NCBI RefSeq assembly: GCF_005860775.1
Contig: NZ_VCHQ01000016.1
Location: 1 to 64,000, forward strand
Source: Klebsiella indica
GTDB lineage: Bacteria > Pseudomonadota > Gammaproteobacteria > Enterobacterales > Enterobacteriaceae
Length of the DNA stretch: 64,000 nucleotides
Direction: 5' to 3'
Shown: positions 32,780 through 45,010 of the stretch, piece after piece
Numbering within the stretch: the stretch's first letter is position 1
How the letters are laid out: every line of letters starts with the position of its first letter
The notes under the pieces: generated by a model
Told to the model about the DNA's origin: nothing
Databases searched by the model: none
The model's input: only the letters and a program-made list of their open reading frames with translations
Translations under genes and position numbers: made by a program

Positions 32780-32790
32780 TCCGCAGCAGT

Positions 32791-33936
32791 TCAGGGTTTA
32801 AGCCACTTATCCAGCCAGGGGAAAACCGCATCCTGCTGCTCTTTATAAAAGACGTGGCCCAGTTCCGGCCACGTTTTCGTTTCAAGTCGGTCCTGCGCTT
32901 TTTGTGATGCCCAGACGCTGCGTACTTTTGCGAAGGCATCGTTTACGGCCTCAGCCGGGAACAGCTTATCCTGACCACCGCTATAAATAAGCATCGGTTT
33001 TGGCGCCGCAATGCTGGCGATATCGGGGATATCCAGACGCGTGGATAAGCCCGGGTGCAGCATATAAAATGCCGATTGACCGCGCAGGATGTTATTACCC
33101 GCTTGCATCAGGCCGCTCCTGGTGCCAAACCAGGAGATAACGGCAGTGGCGGCCACATTATCGGAGAGCGCGGCAAGTTGCCAGGCGCGAAAGCCTCCCA
33201 TCGAGAAACCCAGCACCCCGATTCGTGTACTGTCAACTTTTTTGAGCGTAGTGAGAAAATTGACGGTGCGCAGATCTTCGTAGGCCATTTCACCGGCCAG
33301 CGAGCGTCCAAGATTAAAATAGTTGCTGGCCAGCGCCTGCTGCTGTTCGTAAACCATAGGCCCGCGATCTCCCCAGCCTGGGCTATCAATGGCGATCACG
33401 AGATAACCGCGCTTTGCCAGTTCGTCACCGATGAATCTACCGGTGAAAAATTTATCCGCCCACGCCTGGGCGCTGGCTAACTGCGCGGCATTATTCCATG
33501 GGCGAATGAGCTTTTCCTTACCGATATCAAACTTAGCGCCATGATCGTGAAGCAGAACGATCGCCGGGTGAGGGCCTGCGGATTTTGGCGTCAACATCAG
33601 GGCGGCGATTCGATTATCGTCGGTGATATTGAGCGCGATTTTTTCGGCGAGATAACTTCCGCGATCTTCCGTCATGATCGTCTGCGGATCAAAGGGGATG
33701 GTTGAATCAGGCGTGAGCAGAGATTGCCGAAGCAGTTGACGAGCATGCTGTCGCCAGTGATTAAAATCGCTATAGCGGCCAGAGAGCCAGGAATCCGGGT
33801 AAGTCATTTGTGCTTTCAACTGTTGCCAGGAGGCGGGGAGATTGCCGTCTACCACACCTTGACGCTGCCAGTCATCGGCGTTGGCGCTGGCGGCGGCCAG
33901 CAGGGTAATAGCTAAAAGCGCGACGCGACTATTCAT
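32791..33936 (-). CDS. exported alpha/beta hydrolase (dienelactone hydrolase-like)
   Basis: 381-residue protein with a signal peptide (MNSRVALLAITLLAAASANA, cut before DDW) and no lipobox, so periplasmic or secreted. An alpha/beta hydrolase domain is clear: oxyanion region VLLHDHGA near 127, nucleophile elbow GFSMGG (Ser245), acid in GGQDKLFP (Asp323) and His in ELGHVF (His361). The fold recalls dienelactone hydrolase and acetylxylan-esterase-like proteins; the substrate is unknown. The ATG at 33936 follows GGAGC; the longer open frame to 34188 lacks coding signs. It sits between rluC and yceF, adjacent in E. coli. Confidence 0.82.
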   Translation of the reverse strand: MNSRVALLAITLLAAASANADDWQRQGVVDGNLPASWQQLKAQMTYPDSWLSGRYSDFNHWRQHARQLLRQSLLTPDSTIPFDPQTIMTEDRGSYLAEKIALNITDDNRIAALMLTPKSAGPHPAIVLLHDHGAKFDIGKEKLIRPWNNAAQLASAQAWADKFFTGRFIGDELAKRGYLVIAIDSPGWGDRGPMVYEQQQALASNYFNLGRSLAGEMAYEDLRTVNFLTTLKKVDSTRIGVLGFSMGGFRAWQLAALSDNVAATAVISWFGTRSGLMQAGNNILRGQSAFYMLHPGLSTRLDIPDIASIAAPKPMLIYSGGQDKLFPAEAVNDAFAKVRSVWASQKAQDRLETKTWPELGHVFYKEQQDAVFPWLDKWLKP

Positions 33937-34180
33937 CGGGGCTCCATTTTTAAAATAAAACGACGTTTCATTATTGTGTGGATTGTAATGGAGGCAGAGA
34001 AATAAACTGTGATCGACAAGACAATAAAGGAGTCGATAACACCCCGTAGTGTGGGCGTGTTGTGCTGCTTGCCGCACCGCCAGGCGGGCCTGTCGGATGA
34101 ACGGGTCGCGCTGGCATAAAGAAAAGGGCGCAGGAATCGGGGGCGGGCGGTGAAATCCCTGATTCCCGTTTTCTGTCTCC
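33937..34180. other. hydrolase upstream region
   Basis: 244 bp between the exported hydrolase and yceF, both on the minus strand. It must carry the hydrolase promoter. No clear -10/-35 pair, terminator or operator was identified. Confidence 0.4.
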
Positions 34181-34765
34181 TTAGGCAAGCAGCGGATTAA
34201 ATCCTTCCCGACGCAGCATCTGACATAAGGCGATTAGCGGTAAACCGACCAGCGCGTTCGGATCGCGTCCTTCCAGGCGTTCGAAAAGCGTGATGCCTAA
34301 ACCCTCGCTTTTGAAACTTCCGGCACAGGCTAACGGATTTTCTTTGCGAATATAGCTGTCAATTTCCTGGTCGCTTAAATGGCGAAAATGAACATCAAAG
34401 GGTTCACATTCGGTTTGTAAATGACCCCTGGCTGAATTGTATAACGCCAGCCCGGTATAAAACGTCACGATGGTGCCGCTGGCTTTCTTCAACTGACGAT
34501 GGGCATTTTCCGCCGTGTGCGGCTTACCGGTAATTTCGCCATCCAGGACGCAAACCTGATCGGAGCCTATAATAAGGTGTTGTGGATAGCGCTCGGCGAG
34601 GGCCTGCGCTTTAGCTTGCGCCAGGCGCATCACCAGCTGGCGCGCCGGTTCGCCGGGCAGCGGCGTTTCATCAACCTCCGGCGCCGCGCAGGCAAAAGAG
34701 ACCGACAGCTTTTCCAGCAGCATCCGCCGCCAGGGGGAGGTTGACGCGAGGATCAGTTCAGACAT
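34181..34765 (-). CDS. yceF: 7-methyl-GTP pyrophosphatase (Maf family)
   Basis: 194-residue Maf/Ham1-type nucleotide pyrophosphatase that hydrolyses 7-methyl-GTP, a house-cleaning activity. N-terminal [25 protein letters not shown] near residue 31 and [12 protein letters not shown] near 66 carry the family motifs, with the catalytic Asp in GSDQ. Same length as E. coli YceF. It is divergent from yceD across 140 bp. Confidence 0.94.
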   Translation of the reverse strand: MSELILASTSPWRRMLLEKLSVSFACAAPEVDETPLPGEPARQLVMRLAQAKAQALAERYPQHLIIGSDQVCVLDGEITGKPHTAENAHRQLKKASGTIVTFYTGLALYNSARGHLQTECEPFDVHFRHLSDQEIDSYIRKENPLACAGSFKSEGLGITLFERLEGRDPNALVGLPLIALCQMLRREGFNPLLA

Positions 34766-34843
34766 ATTTTTTCATCCACATATAGCGCTTCGCAGTGCAT
34801 CATTTTAAACTATGCGCCGCAATGTGTGCGAATAAATGGCAAA

Positions 34844-34870
34844 AGGCAACCTGAGGCTGCCTTTTTCTTT
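34844..34870 (+). other. terminator-like hairpin ahead of the yceD promoter
   Basis: AGGCA-ACC-TGA-GG-CTGCCT forms an imperfect stem followed by TTTTTCTTT. The T-run ends inside the -35 of the yceD promoter. No plus-strand gene lies upstream. Confidence 0.5.
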
Positions 34871-34897
34871 GACTCTATGACGTTACAAAGTTAATAT
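34869..34897 (+). promoter_or_regulatory. promoter of the yceD-rpmF operon
   Basis: TTGACT (34869-34874), a 17-bp spacer and TAATAT (34892-34897) form a near-consensus sigma-70 promoter. The -10 ends 9 bp before the yceD ATG, so the mRNA leader should be 0 to 3 nt. Confidence 0.75.
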
Positions 34898-34906
34898 GCG
34901 CGCCCT

Positions 34907-35428
34907 ATGCAAAAGGTAAAATTACCCCTGACTCTCGATCCGGTTCGCACGGCTCAAAAACGCTTAGATTACCAGGGTATCTATACTCGTGATCAGGCTG
35001 TGCGTGTCGCCGATTCTGTTGTCAGCGTGGACAGTGATGTGGAATGTAGCATGTCGTTCGCTATTGATAACCAGCGTCTTGCCGTTTTACGCGGCGATGC
35101 GACGGTGTCAGTAACCCTCGAATGTCAGCGTTGCGGGAAACCGTTCTCTCATCATGTCCACACAACGTATTGTTTCAGCCCCGTCAGAAATGACGAACAG
35201 GCCGAAGCACTGCCGGAAGCGTATGAGCCGATTGAGGTTAACGAATTCGGTGAAATCGATCTGCTGGCGCTGGTTGAAGATGAAATTATCCTCTCCTTGC
35301 CTGTAGTTCCGGTGCATGATTCTGAACACTGTGAAGTGTCCGACGCGGACATGGTCTTTGGTGAACTGCCTGAAGAGGCACAAAAGCCGAACCCATTTGC
35401 CGTATTAGCCAGCTTAAAGCATAAGTAA
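34907..35428 (+). CDS. yceD: 23S rRNA accumulation protein YceD (DUF177)
   Basis: 173-residue DUF177 protein needed for normal 23S rRNA levels in E. coli; it is always found just before rpmF. The family CxxC motif is seen as ECQRCGKPF near residue 72. The [13 protein letters not shown] start at 34907 is conserved, yet no Shine-Dalgarno is present and a strong promoter ends 9 bp before it, so leaderless translation is likely. rpmF follows 16 bp downstream. Confidence 0.92.
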   Translation: MQKVKLPLTLDPVRTAQKRLDYQGIYTRDQAVRVADSVVSVDSDVECSMSFAIDNQRLAVLRGDATVSVTLECQRCGKPFSHHVHTTYCFSPVRNDEQAEALPEAYEPIEVNEFGEIDLLALVEDEIILSLPVVPVHDSEHCEVSDADMVFGELPEEAQKPNPFAVLASLKHK

Positions 35429-35432
35429 TTGA

Positions 35433-35618
<186 letters not shown>

Positions 35619-35815
35619 TCACGCATTACTCCATGGATTTCGCGTTGCAAAAAGAGGCAAGCGAGAGCGCGCCGGTAGCATAGATGATGTAACTGGCGTG
35701 AATGCGCGCAGTCACCCCCTTGTAACGTGAAAGACAAAGAGTAAACGCGTGATGAAGCTTAGTGAGGATTTCCCTGGGTGACCGGGGAATAACTGAACCG
35801 GGCAGCGACGATACT

Positions 35816-36898
35816 TTGACACGTCTAACCCTGGCGTTAGATGTCATGGGTGGGGATTTTGGCCCTTCCGTGACGGTGCCTGCAGCTTTGCAGGCACTGA
35901 ATTCTAACTCACAACTTACACTCCTTTTAGTCGGCGATCCCGACGCAATCGTACCATTACTCGCCAAAGCTGATTTCGAGCAACGTTCGCGTTTACAGGT
36001 TATTCCTGCGCAGTCAGTTATTGCCAGTGATGCTCGTCCCGCACAAGCGGTTCGCGCCAGTCGCGGTAGCTCAATGCGCATGGCGCTGGAGTTAGTGAAA
36101 GAAGGGCGGGCGGAAGCCTGTGTGAGCGCAGGAAATACCGGCGCGCTGATGGGGCTGGCCAAGCTGTTGCTCAGGCCTATTGACGGGATTGAGCGCCCGG
36201 CGCTGGTCACGATGTTACCGCATCAGTTAAAGAGCAAAACGGTGGTGCTTGACTTAGGCGCCAACGTCGATTGCGATAGTACGATGCTGGTGCAGTTTGC
36301 CGTGATGGGGGCCGTTCTTGCCGAAGAAGTTATCGGCATTAAGAATCCCCGCGTTGCGCTGCTGAATATTGGTGAAGAAGAGACGAAAGGTCTCAGCAGT
36401 ATTCGCGATGCGGCAGCCGTCTTGAAAACGTTGCCGACCCTGAATTATATCGGCTATCTGGAAGCCAATGAATTATTGACGGGGAAGACGGATGTTCTGG
36501 TTTGTGATGGATTCACAGGCAACGTCACATTAAAAACGATGGAAGGTGTTGTCAGAATGTTCCTTTCACTGTTGAAATTACAGGGAGAGGGGAAAAAAAG
36601 GTCGTGGTGGTTGCTTTTATTAAAGCGTTGGTTACAAAAAAGCCTGTCGAGGCGATTCAGTCACCTCAACCCCGACCAGTATAATGGTGCTTGTCTGTTA
36701 GGATTGCGCGGCTCGGTGATTAAAAGCCACGGGGCTGCTAATCAGCGCGCTTTTTGCGTCGCGATAGAACAGGCGGTGCAGGCGGTGCAGCGGCAGGTTC
36801 CCCAGCGAATCGCCGCTCGCCTGGAATCTTTATACCCTACAGGTTTCGAACGGCCTGAGAGCGCCCAAACGGAAACGCCGGGTCACGGACCCGGGTGA
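35816..36898 (+). CDS. plsX: phosphate acyltransferase PlsX
   Basis: 360-residue enzyme forming acyl-phosphate from acyl-ACP for phospholipid synthesis. [20 protein letters not shown] at the N-terminus, [13 protein letters not shown] near residue 100 and [14 protein letters not shown] near 230 are family blocks. The start is a TTG at 35816, chosen because E. coli PlsX starts at the same MTRLTLALD; the Shine-Dalgarno is poor. The C-terminal 12 to 15 residues differ from E. coli. fabH follows 67 bp on. Confidence 0.93.
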   Translation: MTRLTLALDVMGGDFGPSVTVPAALQALNSNSQLTLLLVGDPDAIVPLLAKADFEQRSRLQVIPAQSVIASDARPAQAVRASRGSSMRMALELVKEGRAEACVSAGNTGALMGLAKLLLRPIDGIERPALVTMLPHQLKSKTVVLDLGANVDCDSTMLVQFAVMGAVLAEEVIGIKNPRVALLNIGEEETKGLSSIRDAAAVLKTLPTLNYIGYLEANELLTGKTDVLVCDGFTGNVTLKTMEGVVRMFLSLLKLQGEGKKRSWWLLLLKRWLQKSLSRRFSHLNPDQYNGACLLGLRGSVIKSHGAANQRAFCVAIEQAVQAVQRQVPQRIAARLESLYPTGFERPESAQTETPGHGPG

Positions 36899-36965
36899 CC
36901 GGATACGATCGACGCCTCACAGTTTGACTAAACCAGGTATATTACCCAAGAGTGACTGAGCGTAC

Positions 36966-37919
36966 ATGTATACGAAGATTATTGGCACCGGCAGCTATCT
37001 GCCTGAGCAAGTGCGTACTAACGCCGATTTGGAAAAAATGGTTGATACGACTGACGAGTGGATTGTGACTCGTACCGGTATCCGCGAACGCCGTATTGCC
37101 GCACCGAATGAAACAGTCGCTACTATGGGCTTTGCAGCCGCTAAGAATGCGCTGGATATGGCGGGCGTTAAGCCGGAGCAAATTGGTCTGATTGTTGTTG
37201 CGACCACCTCCGGAACCCATGCGTTCCCCAGCTCAGCTTGCCAGATTCAATCAATGCTGGGTGTTAAAGGTTGTCCGGCGTTTGATGTTGCCGCGGCGTG
37301 CGCAGGGTTTACCTACGCGTTAAGCGTTGCCGATCAATACGTAAAAAATGGCGCGGTTGATTATGCGCTGGTTATTGGCGCGGATGTTCTGGCGCGTACC
37401 TGCGATCCCGCCGATCGCGGAACAATTATTATCTTCGGCGATGGCGCGGGTGCAGTGGTGCTGGGGGCTTCTGAAGAACCGGGAATTATCTCAACGCATT
37501 TGCATGCGGATGGCAGCTACGGCGAACTACTGACGCTGCCGAACGCCGATCGCGTCGAGCCGGAAAATTCAATTTATCTGACGATGGCGGGCAACGAAGT
37601 CTTTAAAGTCGCGGTGACCGAGCTGGCGCATATCGTTGATGAGACCTTAGCGGCGAATAATCTCGAACGTTCTGAGCTGAACTGGCTGGTGCCGCATCAG
37701 GCTAACCTGCGTATTATCAGCGCCACGGCGAAGAAACTGGGGATGTCGATGGACAACGTGGTGATAACCCTTGACCGGCATGGCAATACGTCGGCGGCTT
37801 CTGTTCCCTGCGCGCTGGATGAGGCGGTTCGTGATGGTCGCATCGAGCGTGGTCAGTTGATTCTGCTGGAAGCCTTCGGTGGTGGTTTCACCTGGGGTTC
37901 CGCGCTGGTTCGTTTTTAG
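36966..37919 (+). CDS. fabH: beta-ketoacyl-ACP synthase III
   Basis: 317-residue condensing enzyme that starts fatty acid synthesis from acetyl-CoA and malonyl-ACP. The catalytic triad is visible: Cys in [11 protein letters not shown] near 112, His in VPHQANLRI near 244 and Asn in HGNTSAAS near 274. Length equals E. coli FabH. fabD follows after 15 bp. Confidence 0.97.
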   Translation: MYTKIIGTGSYLPEQVRTNADLEKMVDTTDEWIVTRTGIRERRIAAPNETVATMGFAAAKNALDMAGVKPEQIGLIVVATTSGTHAFPSSACQIQSMLGVKGCPAFDVAAACAGFTYALSVADQYVKNGAVDYALVIGADVLARTCDPADRGTIIIFGDGAGAVVLGASEEPGIISTHLHADGSYGELLTLPNADRVEPENSIYLTMAGNEVFKVAVTELAHIVDETLAANNLERSELNWLVPHQANLRIISATAKKLGMSMDNVVITLDRHGNTSAASVPCALDEAVRDGRIERGQLILLEAFGGGFTWGSALVRF

Positions 37920-37934
37920 TATAAGGATTTAAAC

Positions 37935-38864
37935 ATGACGCAATTTGCTTTTGTGTTCCCGGGACAGGGTTCTCAGAGTGTCGGGATGCTGTCGGATATG
38001 GCGGCGGCTTACCCGGTCATCGAAGAGACATTCCGTGAAGCCTCTGCGGCGTTGGGTTACGATCTGTGGGCGCTTGCGCAGCAGGGCCCGGCGGAAGAGC
38101 TGAATAAAACCTGGCAGACGCAACCGGCGCTGCTGACCGCGTCTGTCGCGCTGTATCGCGTCTGGCAGACGCAGGGCGGTAAAGCCCCTGTTCTGCTGGC
38201 GGGCCACAGCCTCGGCGAATATTCTGCGCTGGTCTGCGCGGGCGTGATCGATTTTGCCGACGCCGTGCGTCTGGTTGAAATGCGCGGTAAGTTTATGCAG
38301 GAAGCGGTGCCGGAAGGCACTGGCGCGATGTCGGCGATTATTGGCCTCGACGATGCGGCGATTGCCAAAGCCTGCGAAGAGTCTGCTCAAGGGCAGGTTG
38401 TTTCACCGGTGAACTTTAACTCGCCGGGCCAGGTGGTTATCGCCGGTAACAAAGAGGCCGTCGAACGTGCCGGCGCCGCCTGTAAAGCGGCGGGCGCTAA
38501 ACGTGCGCTGCCGCTGCCGGTCAGCGTACCGTCACACTGCGCGCTGATGAAACCAGCGGCGGAAAAACTGGCCGTTGAATTGCAAAAAATCACCTTTAAC
38601 GCGCCGACGATTGCGGTGGTGAACAACGTTGATGTGAAAAGCGAAACCGCGCCCGATGCTATCCGCGATGCCTTGATCCGTCAGCTTTACAGCCCGGTTC
38701 AGTGGACCAAAACCGTTGAGTTTATGGCAGCGCAGGGCGTAACGCATCTGTATGAAGTGGGGCCGGGTAAGGTCCTCACCGGTCTGACTAAACGTATTGT
38801 TGACACCCTGACAGCCTCCGCGCTTAACGAGCCGGCGGGCCTGTCTGCGGCGCTTGAGCAATAA
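37935..38864 (+). CDS. fabD: malonyl-CoA:ACP transacylase
   Basis: 309-residue acyltransferase that loads malonate onto ACP. FPGQGSQSVGML starts the protein; the nucleophile Ser is in GHSLGEYSAL near residue 92 and the catalytic His in VPSHCALM near 201. Same length as E. coli. An AAGGATTTAAAC leader gives the ribosome-binding site. fabG begins 12 bp later. Confidence 0.97.
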   Translation: MTQFAFVFPGQGSQSVGMLSDMAAAYPVIEETFREASAALGYDLWALAQQGPAEELNKTWQTQPALLTASVALYRVWQTQGGKAPVLLAGHSLGEYSALVCAGVIDFADAVRLVEMRGKFMQEAVPEGTGAMSAIIGLDDAAIAKACEESAQGQVVSPVNFNSPGQVVIAGNKEAVERAGAACKAAGAKRALPLPVSVPSHCALMKPAAEKLAVELQKITFNAPTIAVVNNVDVKSETAPDAIRDALIRQLYSPVQWTKTVEFMAAQGVTHLYEVGPGKVLTGLTKRIVDTLTASALNEPAGLSAALEQ

Positions 38865-38876
38865 AAGAGGAATACC

Positions 38877-39611
38877 ATGAGTTTTGAAGGAAAAATCGCG
38901 CTGGTCACCGGTGCAAGTCGCGGTATTGGCCGCGCAATCGCTGAAACGCTCGTTGCCCGTGGCGCGAAAGTTATCGGTACTGCGACCAGCGAAAGCGGCG
39001 CACAGGCGATTAGCGATTATTTAGGTGCGAACGGCAAAGGTTTGCTGCTGAATGTGACCGATCCTGCATCTATTGAATCTGTTCTTGGAAATATTCGCGC
39101 AGAATTTGGTGAAGTTGATATCCTGGTAAATAATGCCGGGATCACTCGTGATAACCTGTTAATGCGCATGAAAGATGACGAGTGGAACGATATCATCGAC
39201 ACCAATTTGTCATCTGTTTTCCGTCTGTCAAAAGCGGTAATGCGCGCTATGATGAAAAAGCGTTATGGGCGTATTATCACTATCGGTTCTGTGGTTGGTA
39301 CCATGGGAAATGCGGGTCAGGCCAACTACGCTGCGGCGAAGGCGGGTCTGATTGGCTTCAGTAAATCACTGGCTCGCGAAGTTGCGTCCCGTGGTATTAC
39401 TGTAAACGTTGTTGCTCCGGGCTTTATTGAAACGGACATGACGCGTGCGCTGACTGATGAGCAGCGTGCGGGTACGCTGGCGGCTGTTCCTGCGGGGCGC
39501 CTTGGCTCTCCAAATGAAATTGCCAGTGCGGTTGCATTTTTAGCCTCTGACGAAGCGAGTTACATCACCGGTGAAACCCTTCACGTCAACGGCGGAATGT
39601 ATATGGTCTGA
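38877..39611 (+). CDS. fabG: 3-oxoacyl-ACP reductase
   Basis: 244-residue NADPH-dependent short-chain dehydrogenase for the first reduction of the elongation cycle. TGASRGIGRAIA near residue 12 binds the cofactor; the catalytic Ser is in GSVVGTMGN near 138 and the YxxxK in NYAAAKAG near 151-155. Same length as E. coli. It is separated from acpP by a 210-bp promoter region. Confidence 0.97.
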   Translation: MSFEGKIALVTGASRGIGRAIAETLVARGAKVIGTATSESGAQAISDYLGANGKGLLLNVTDPASIESVLGNIRAEFGEVDILVNNAGITRDNLLMRMKDDEWNDIIDTNLSSVFRLSKAVMRAMMKKRYGRIITIGSVVGTMGNAGQANYAAAKAGLIGFSKSLAREVASRGITVNVVAPGFIETDMTRALTDEQRAGTLAAVPAGRLGSPNEIASAVAFLASDEASYITGETLHVNGGMYMV

Positions 39612-39748
39612 TCGAGTTTTGCGCAAAACGTTCAGGAACCGCGCAGTCCGTGCAGTTCCCTGCGATGTTTTGTGCAAAATGATTTGCGTTATTAGGGGAT
39701 ATGGCCTCAAAATAACGTAAAATCGTGGTAAGACCTGCCGGGATTTAG

Positions 39749-39776
39749 TTGCAAATTTTTCAACATTTTATACACT
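39749..39776 (+). promoter_or_regulatory. acpP promoter candidate
   Basis: TTGCAA (39749-39754), 16 bp, TACACT (39771-39776) in the AT-rich region before acpP. The highly expressed acpP is known to have its own promoter in E. coli. Confidence 0.5.
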
Positions 39777-39821
39777 ACGAAAACCATCGCGAAAGCGAGT
39801 TTTGATAGGAAATTTAAGAGT

Positions 39822-41389
<1,568 letters not shown>

Positions 41390-41439
41390 TGTGCGCCCGA
41401 CGTAACATCGTTGATGTCGTCAATGCGCATCGGAAAACT

Positions 41440-41462
41440 GGCCCGCTTGTCGGGCCTTTTTT
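41440..41462 (+). terminator. fabF terminator
   Basis: GGCCCG-cttgt-CGGGCC followed by six T residues, 50 bp after fabF. Confidence 0.88.
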
Positions 41463-41533
41463 ATTCGGTTTTCTCCGCTTGCTCCATACCTTTCCTCCTG
41501 CGACACTGACCGGTCAGCGATAAGGAGTCCTTT

Positions 41534-42343
41534 ATGTTTTTGATAAATGGCACTAAAAGTGAAACGCTTGCGGTTAACGATCGTGGTGTACAGTTCGGCG
41601 ACGGCTGTTTTACCACCGCCCGCATCGTCAGAGGCCGCGTTCAGTTCCTTGTGGCCCATCTGGAGCGGTTGCGGACTACCTGTGAAAAACTTTTTATTCC
41701 CTATAATGAGTGGGCATTATTACGTCAGGAGATGAAGCATCTTGCGCAATCGCAGCAGGATGGCGTACTGAAGGTGATGATCACACGTGGAGCGGGAGGA
41801 CGTGGCTACAGTACCGCAGGGTGTGTGAATCCCACGCGTATTCTTGGCGTATCACCTTATCCTGCCCACTATACCCGCTGGCGCGAAGAGGGGATCTCTG
41901 TGACGCTGAGTCCTGTTCAACTGGGACGTAACCCTTCCCTGGCGGGACTTAAACATCTCAACCGCCTGGAGCAGGTGCTGATTCGTTCTTATCTTGAGCA
42001 GACGGACGCCGATGAAGCGCTGGTCCTTGACAGTGACGGGTGGCTTACGGAATGCTGTGCCGCAAACGTATTCTGGCGTAAAGGCTTTGACGTATATACT
42101 CCACGCCTCGAACAAGCGGGCGTTAACGGTATTATGCGTCAGCATATTCTCGCGCAGCTGGCACCCTCGCCGTTTCGTGTTGTCGAAACCACCGCACGCC
42201 CCGAGGCGTTACGCGATGCCGATGAGGTGCTTGTCTGCAACGCATTAATGCCGCTGGTGCCGGTTCGCCGCTGGGACGATATATGCTGGTCCGCGCGGGA
42301 GCTTTACCCTATTTTAGCCCCATTGTGTGAGCTGTCTGATTAG
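41534..42343 (+). CDS. pabC: aminodeoxychorismate lyase
   Basis: 269-residue PLP-dependent class IV aminotransferase-fold enzyme that releases p-aminobenzoate and pyruvate from aminodeoxychorismate for folate. The PLP Lys is in [12 protein letters not shown] near residue 140, and [11 protein letters not shown] near 16 is conserved. It begins the pabC-mltG-tmk-holB-ycfH operon; mltG starts 2 bp after its stop. Confidence 0.94.
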   Translation: MFLINGTKSETLAVNDRGVQFGDGCFTTARIVRGRVQFLVAHLERLRTTCEKLFIPYNEWALLRQEMKHLAQSQQDGVLKVMITRGAGGRGYSTAGCVNPTRILGVSPYPAHYTRWREEGISVTLSPVQLGRNPSLAGLKHLNRLEQVLIRSYLEQTDADEALVLDSDGWLTECCAANVFWRKGFDVYTPRLEQAGVNGIMRQHILAQLAPSPFRVVETTARPEALRDADEVLVCNALMPLVPVRRWDDICWSARELYPILAPLCELSD

Positions 42344-42345
42344 TT

Positions 42346-43368
42346 ATGAAGAAAATGTTACGTTTCATCCTGTTGCTGGTGGTGATGCTGGGCATCGCCG
42401 CAGGCATCGGTATGTGGAAGGTTCGTCAACTGGCGGACAGCAAGTTACTGATTAAAGAAGAGACTATTTTTACTCTTGCCGCGGGTACCGGACGTCTGGC
42501 GTTGGGGCAGCAGTTGTATGGCGAGAAAGTGATTAACCGGCCCCGGGTTTTCCAGTGGCTGTTGCGCGTTGAGCCGGAGTTATCTCATTTTAAGGCCGGG
42601 ACCTATCGTCTGACGCCTGAAATGACGGTACGGCAGATGCTGCAACTTCTGGTCAGCGGCAAAGAAGCCCAGTTTCCGCTACGCTTCGTTGAAGGGATGC
42701 GGGTGAGTGATTATCTGCGCGAGCTGCGCGATGCGCCTTATGTGAAGCATACGCTGGCGGATGATAGTTATGAAACCGTTGCTAAAGCGCTCAACCTGGA
42801 TCATGCGGATTGGGTTGAGGGCTGGTTCTGGCCGGACACCTGGATGTATACCGCCTATACCAGCGACGTCGCAATCCTCAAACGCGCACATGAGAAAATG
42901 GTTTCTGAAGTTGAAAAGGCCTGGGCAGGGCGAGCGGATAATCTGCCGTATAAGGATCAGAATCAACTGCTGACGATGGCGTCGATCATTGAGAAAGAGA
43001 CGGCGGTACCCGAAGAGCGCGATCGCATCGCGTCTGTATTTATTAATCGTTTACGGATCGGTATGCGCCTGCAAACCGATCCGACCGTGATTTACGGGAT
43101 GGGTGAGCGTTATAATGGTAGGTTAACGCGTAAAGACCTGGAAACCCCTACTGCTTACAATACCTATGTCATTAACGGCATGCCGCCAGGGCCAATTGCT
43201 ACACCGGGTGAAGCCTCACTGAACGCTGCCGCGCATCCGGCAAAAACGCCTTATCTCTATTTTGTCGCAGATGGTAAGGGCGGGCACACGTTTAGCACTA
43301 ACCTGGCCAGCCACAACCGTGCGGTACAGGACTATTTAAAGGTACTTAAGGAAAAAAATGCGCAGTAA
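42346..43368 (+). CDS. mltG: endolytic murein transglycosylase MltG
   Basis: 340-residue inner membrane lytic transglycosylase (YceG family) that cuts nascent glycan strands and sets their length. One N-terminal membrane segment (about 5-22), a LysM-like region, then the catalytic domain; the catalytic Glu lies in ASIIEKETA near residue 218. Same length as E. coli. It overlaps tmk by 11 bp. Confidence 0.94.
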   Translation: MKKMLRFILLLVVMLGIAAGIGMWKVRQLADSKLLIKEETIFTLAAGTGRLALGQQLYGEKVINRPRVFQWLLRVEPELSHFKAGTYRLTPEMTVRQMLQLLVSGKEAQFPLRFVEGMRVSDYLRELRDAPYVKHTLADDSYETVAKALNLDHADWVEGWFWPDTWMYTAYTSDVAILKRAHEKMVSEVEKAWAGRADNLPYKDQNQLLTMASIIEKETAVPEERDRIASVFINRLRIGMRLQTDPTVIYGMGERYNGRLTRKDLETPTAYNTYVINGMPPGPIATPGEASLNAAAHPAKTPYLYFVADGKGGHTFSTNLASHNRAVQDYLKVLKEKNAQ

Positions 43369-43999
43369 CTATATTGTCATCGAAGGCCTGGAGGGGGCGG
43401 GGAAGACTACCGCACGTAATCTGGTGGTGGAGACGTTGCAACAGTCAGGCGTCAGCGATCCGCTGTTTACCCGCGAACCGGGCGGCACCATTCTGGCCGA
43501 GAAGCTGCGTAGCCTGGTGCTGGATATCCAATCTACCGGCGATGAGGTGATCAATGATAAAGCGGAAGTGCTCATGTTTTATGCCGCTCGGGTGCAACTG
43601 GTCGAAACGGTGATTAAACCGGCGCTGGCCCGTGGACAATGGGTGATTGGCGATCGTCACGACCTGTCGACTCAGGCTTACCAGGGCGGGGGACGCGGTA
43701 TCGATCAAACAATGCTGGCGACGCTGCGGGATGCGGTGCTGGGGGATTTTCGCCCTGATCTGACGCTCTATCTTGACGTTACCCCTGAGGTCGGCCTGAA
43801 ACGTGCTCGCGCACGCGGTGAGCTTGATCGCATTGAACAGGAGTCGCTGGATTTCTTTAATCGTACCCGCGCACGCTATCTTGAACTGGCGGCGCAGGAC
43901 GCCACTATTCGCACCGTTGACGCCACGCAGCCGCTGGAGGCTGTTGCGCGCGACATTCGCGCTGCGGTCACTCAGTGGCTCGCGGAGCAGCGTGCATGA
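43358..43999 (+). CDS. tmk: thymidylate kinase
   Basis: 213-residue kinase converting dTMP to dTDP. P-loop GLEGAGKTT near residue 10, the DRH motif in [16 protein letters not shown] near 96-110 and the LID region [11 protein letters not shown] near 150 show a type II (E. coli-like) enzyme. Overlaps mltG by 11 bp and holB by 4 bp (ATGA), so translation is coupled. Confidence 0.96.
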   Translation: MRSNYIVIEGLEGAGKTTARNLVVETLQQSGVSDPLFTREPGGTILAEKLRSLVLDIQSTGDEVINDKAEVLMFYAARVQLVETVIKPALARGQWVIGDRHDLSTQAYQGGGRGIDQTMLATLRDAVLGDFRPDLTLYLDVTPEVGLKRARARGELDRIEQESLDFFNRTRARYLELAAQDATIRTVDATQPLEAVARDIRAAVTQWLAEQRA

Positions 44000-45000
44000 A
44001 ATGGTATCCGTGGTTACGCCCCTCTTTTGAACAGTTAGTCTCCAGCTACCAGGCGGGACGGGGGCACCATGCGTTACTGGTCCAGGCCCTACCAGGAATG
44101 GGGAGTGACGCGTTGATTTATGCGCTGTGCCGCTTCCTGATGTGTCACCAGCCCCAGGGGCATAAGAGCTGCGGTCATTGTCATAGCTGTCAGTTGATGC
44201 AGGCCGGTACCCATCCTGATTATTATCTCCTGGCCCCTGAAAAGGGAAAGATTTCCCTTGGGATCGACGCTGTGCGTGAGGTAAGCGAAAAGCTTTATGA
44301 ACGCGCCCGATTAGGGGGGGCTAAGGTAGTATGGATAGACGATGCCGCGATGCTGACTGACGCAGCGGCCAATGCATTACTGAAAACGCTGGAGGAGCCG
44401 CCGGAGAATACCTGGTTCTTCCTTGCCTGTCAGGAGCCCGCTCGCTTGCTGGCTACGTTGCGTAGCCGCTGCCGCTTGCATCATCTTGCTCCCCCGTCAG
44501 AACACTATGCGCTGGCGTGGCTGGAGCGAGAAGTGACAATGTCACAAGATGCATTGCTGACGGCGTTACGCCTCAGCGCCAATGCGCCAGCGGCGGCTCT
44601 GGCGCTGTTACAGGAGGCGCACTGGGCCTCACGCCAGCAACTGTGTCAGACACTGGCGACAACTTTAACCCACGGTGACTGGCTGACCCTGTTGCCGATT
44701 CTGAACCATGAACAGGCCGCCGTTCGTCTGTACTGGCTGGCATCGCTGCTGGTTGATGCGCAAAAAAGGCAGCAGGGGGTCACGCTGGTCAGCAACCCGG
44801 ATGTCTGGCCCCTGTTGAATCAACTGGCCGCCACGTTGCCTGCCGCCTGCTTACAGGCGATTGCGGGTGATGTTGGCGTCTGCCGGGAACAGCTGTTGAG
44901 TGTGGTCGGCGTTAATCGCGAACTGCTACTAACCGAGCGTCTTCTGCGCTGGGAACACTATCTGCAACCCGGGGCGGTTTTGCCCCTATCCCACCTCTGA
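43996..45000 (+). CDS. holB: DNA polymerase III subunit delta'
   Basis: 334-residue clamp-loader subunit. The AAA+ fold is clear but the P-loop is degenerate ([13 protein letters not shown], no Lys-Thr), as expected for delta', which does not hydrolyse ATP. A four-Cys zinc module is seen (CGHCHSC near residue 50-59). The arginine-finger SRC motif is in LRSRCRLHH near 158. The start at 43996 overlaps the tmk stop. Confidence 0.95.
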   Translation: MKWYPWLRPSFEQLVSSYQAGRGHHALLVQALPGMGSDALIYALCRFLMCHQPQGHKSCGHCHSCQLMQAGTHPDYYLLAPEKGKISLGIDAVREVSEKLYERARLGGAKVVWIDDAAMLTDAAANALLKTLEEPPENTWFFLACQEPARLLATLRSRCRLHHLAPPSEHYALAWLEREVTMSQDALLTALRLSANAPAAALALLQEAHWASRQQLCQTLATTLTHGDWLTLLPILNHEQAAVRLYWLASLLVDAQKRQQGVTLVSNPDVWPLLNQLAATLPAACLQAIAGDVGVCREQLLSVVGVNRELLLTERLLRWEHYLQPGAVLPLSHL

Positions 45001-45010
45001 GAGAGACATC

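Noticed and set aside
33937-34188. 84-codon N-terminal extension of the exported hydrolase
   Set aside because: The internal ATG at 33936 has a good ribosome-binding site and begins a clear signal peptide; the extension would bury it.
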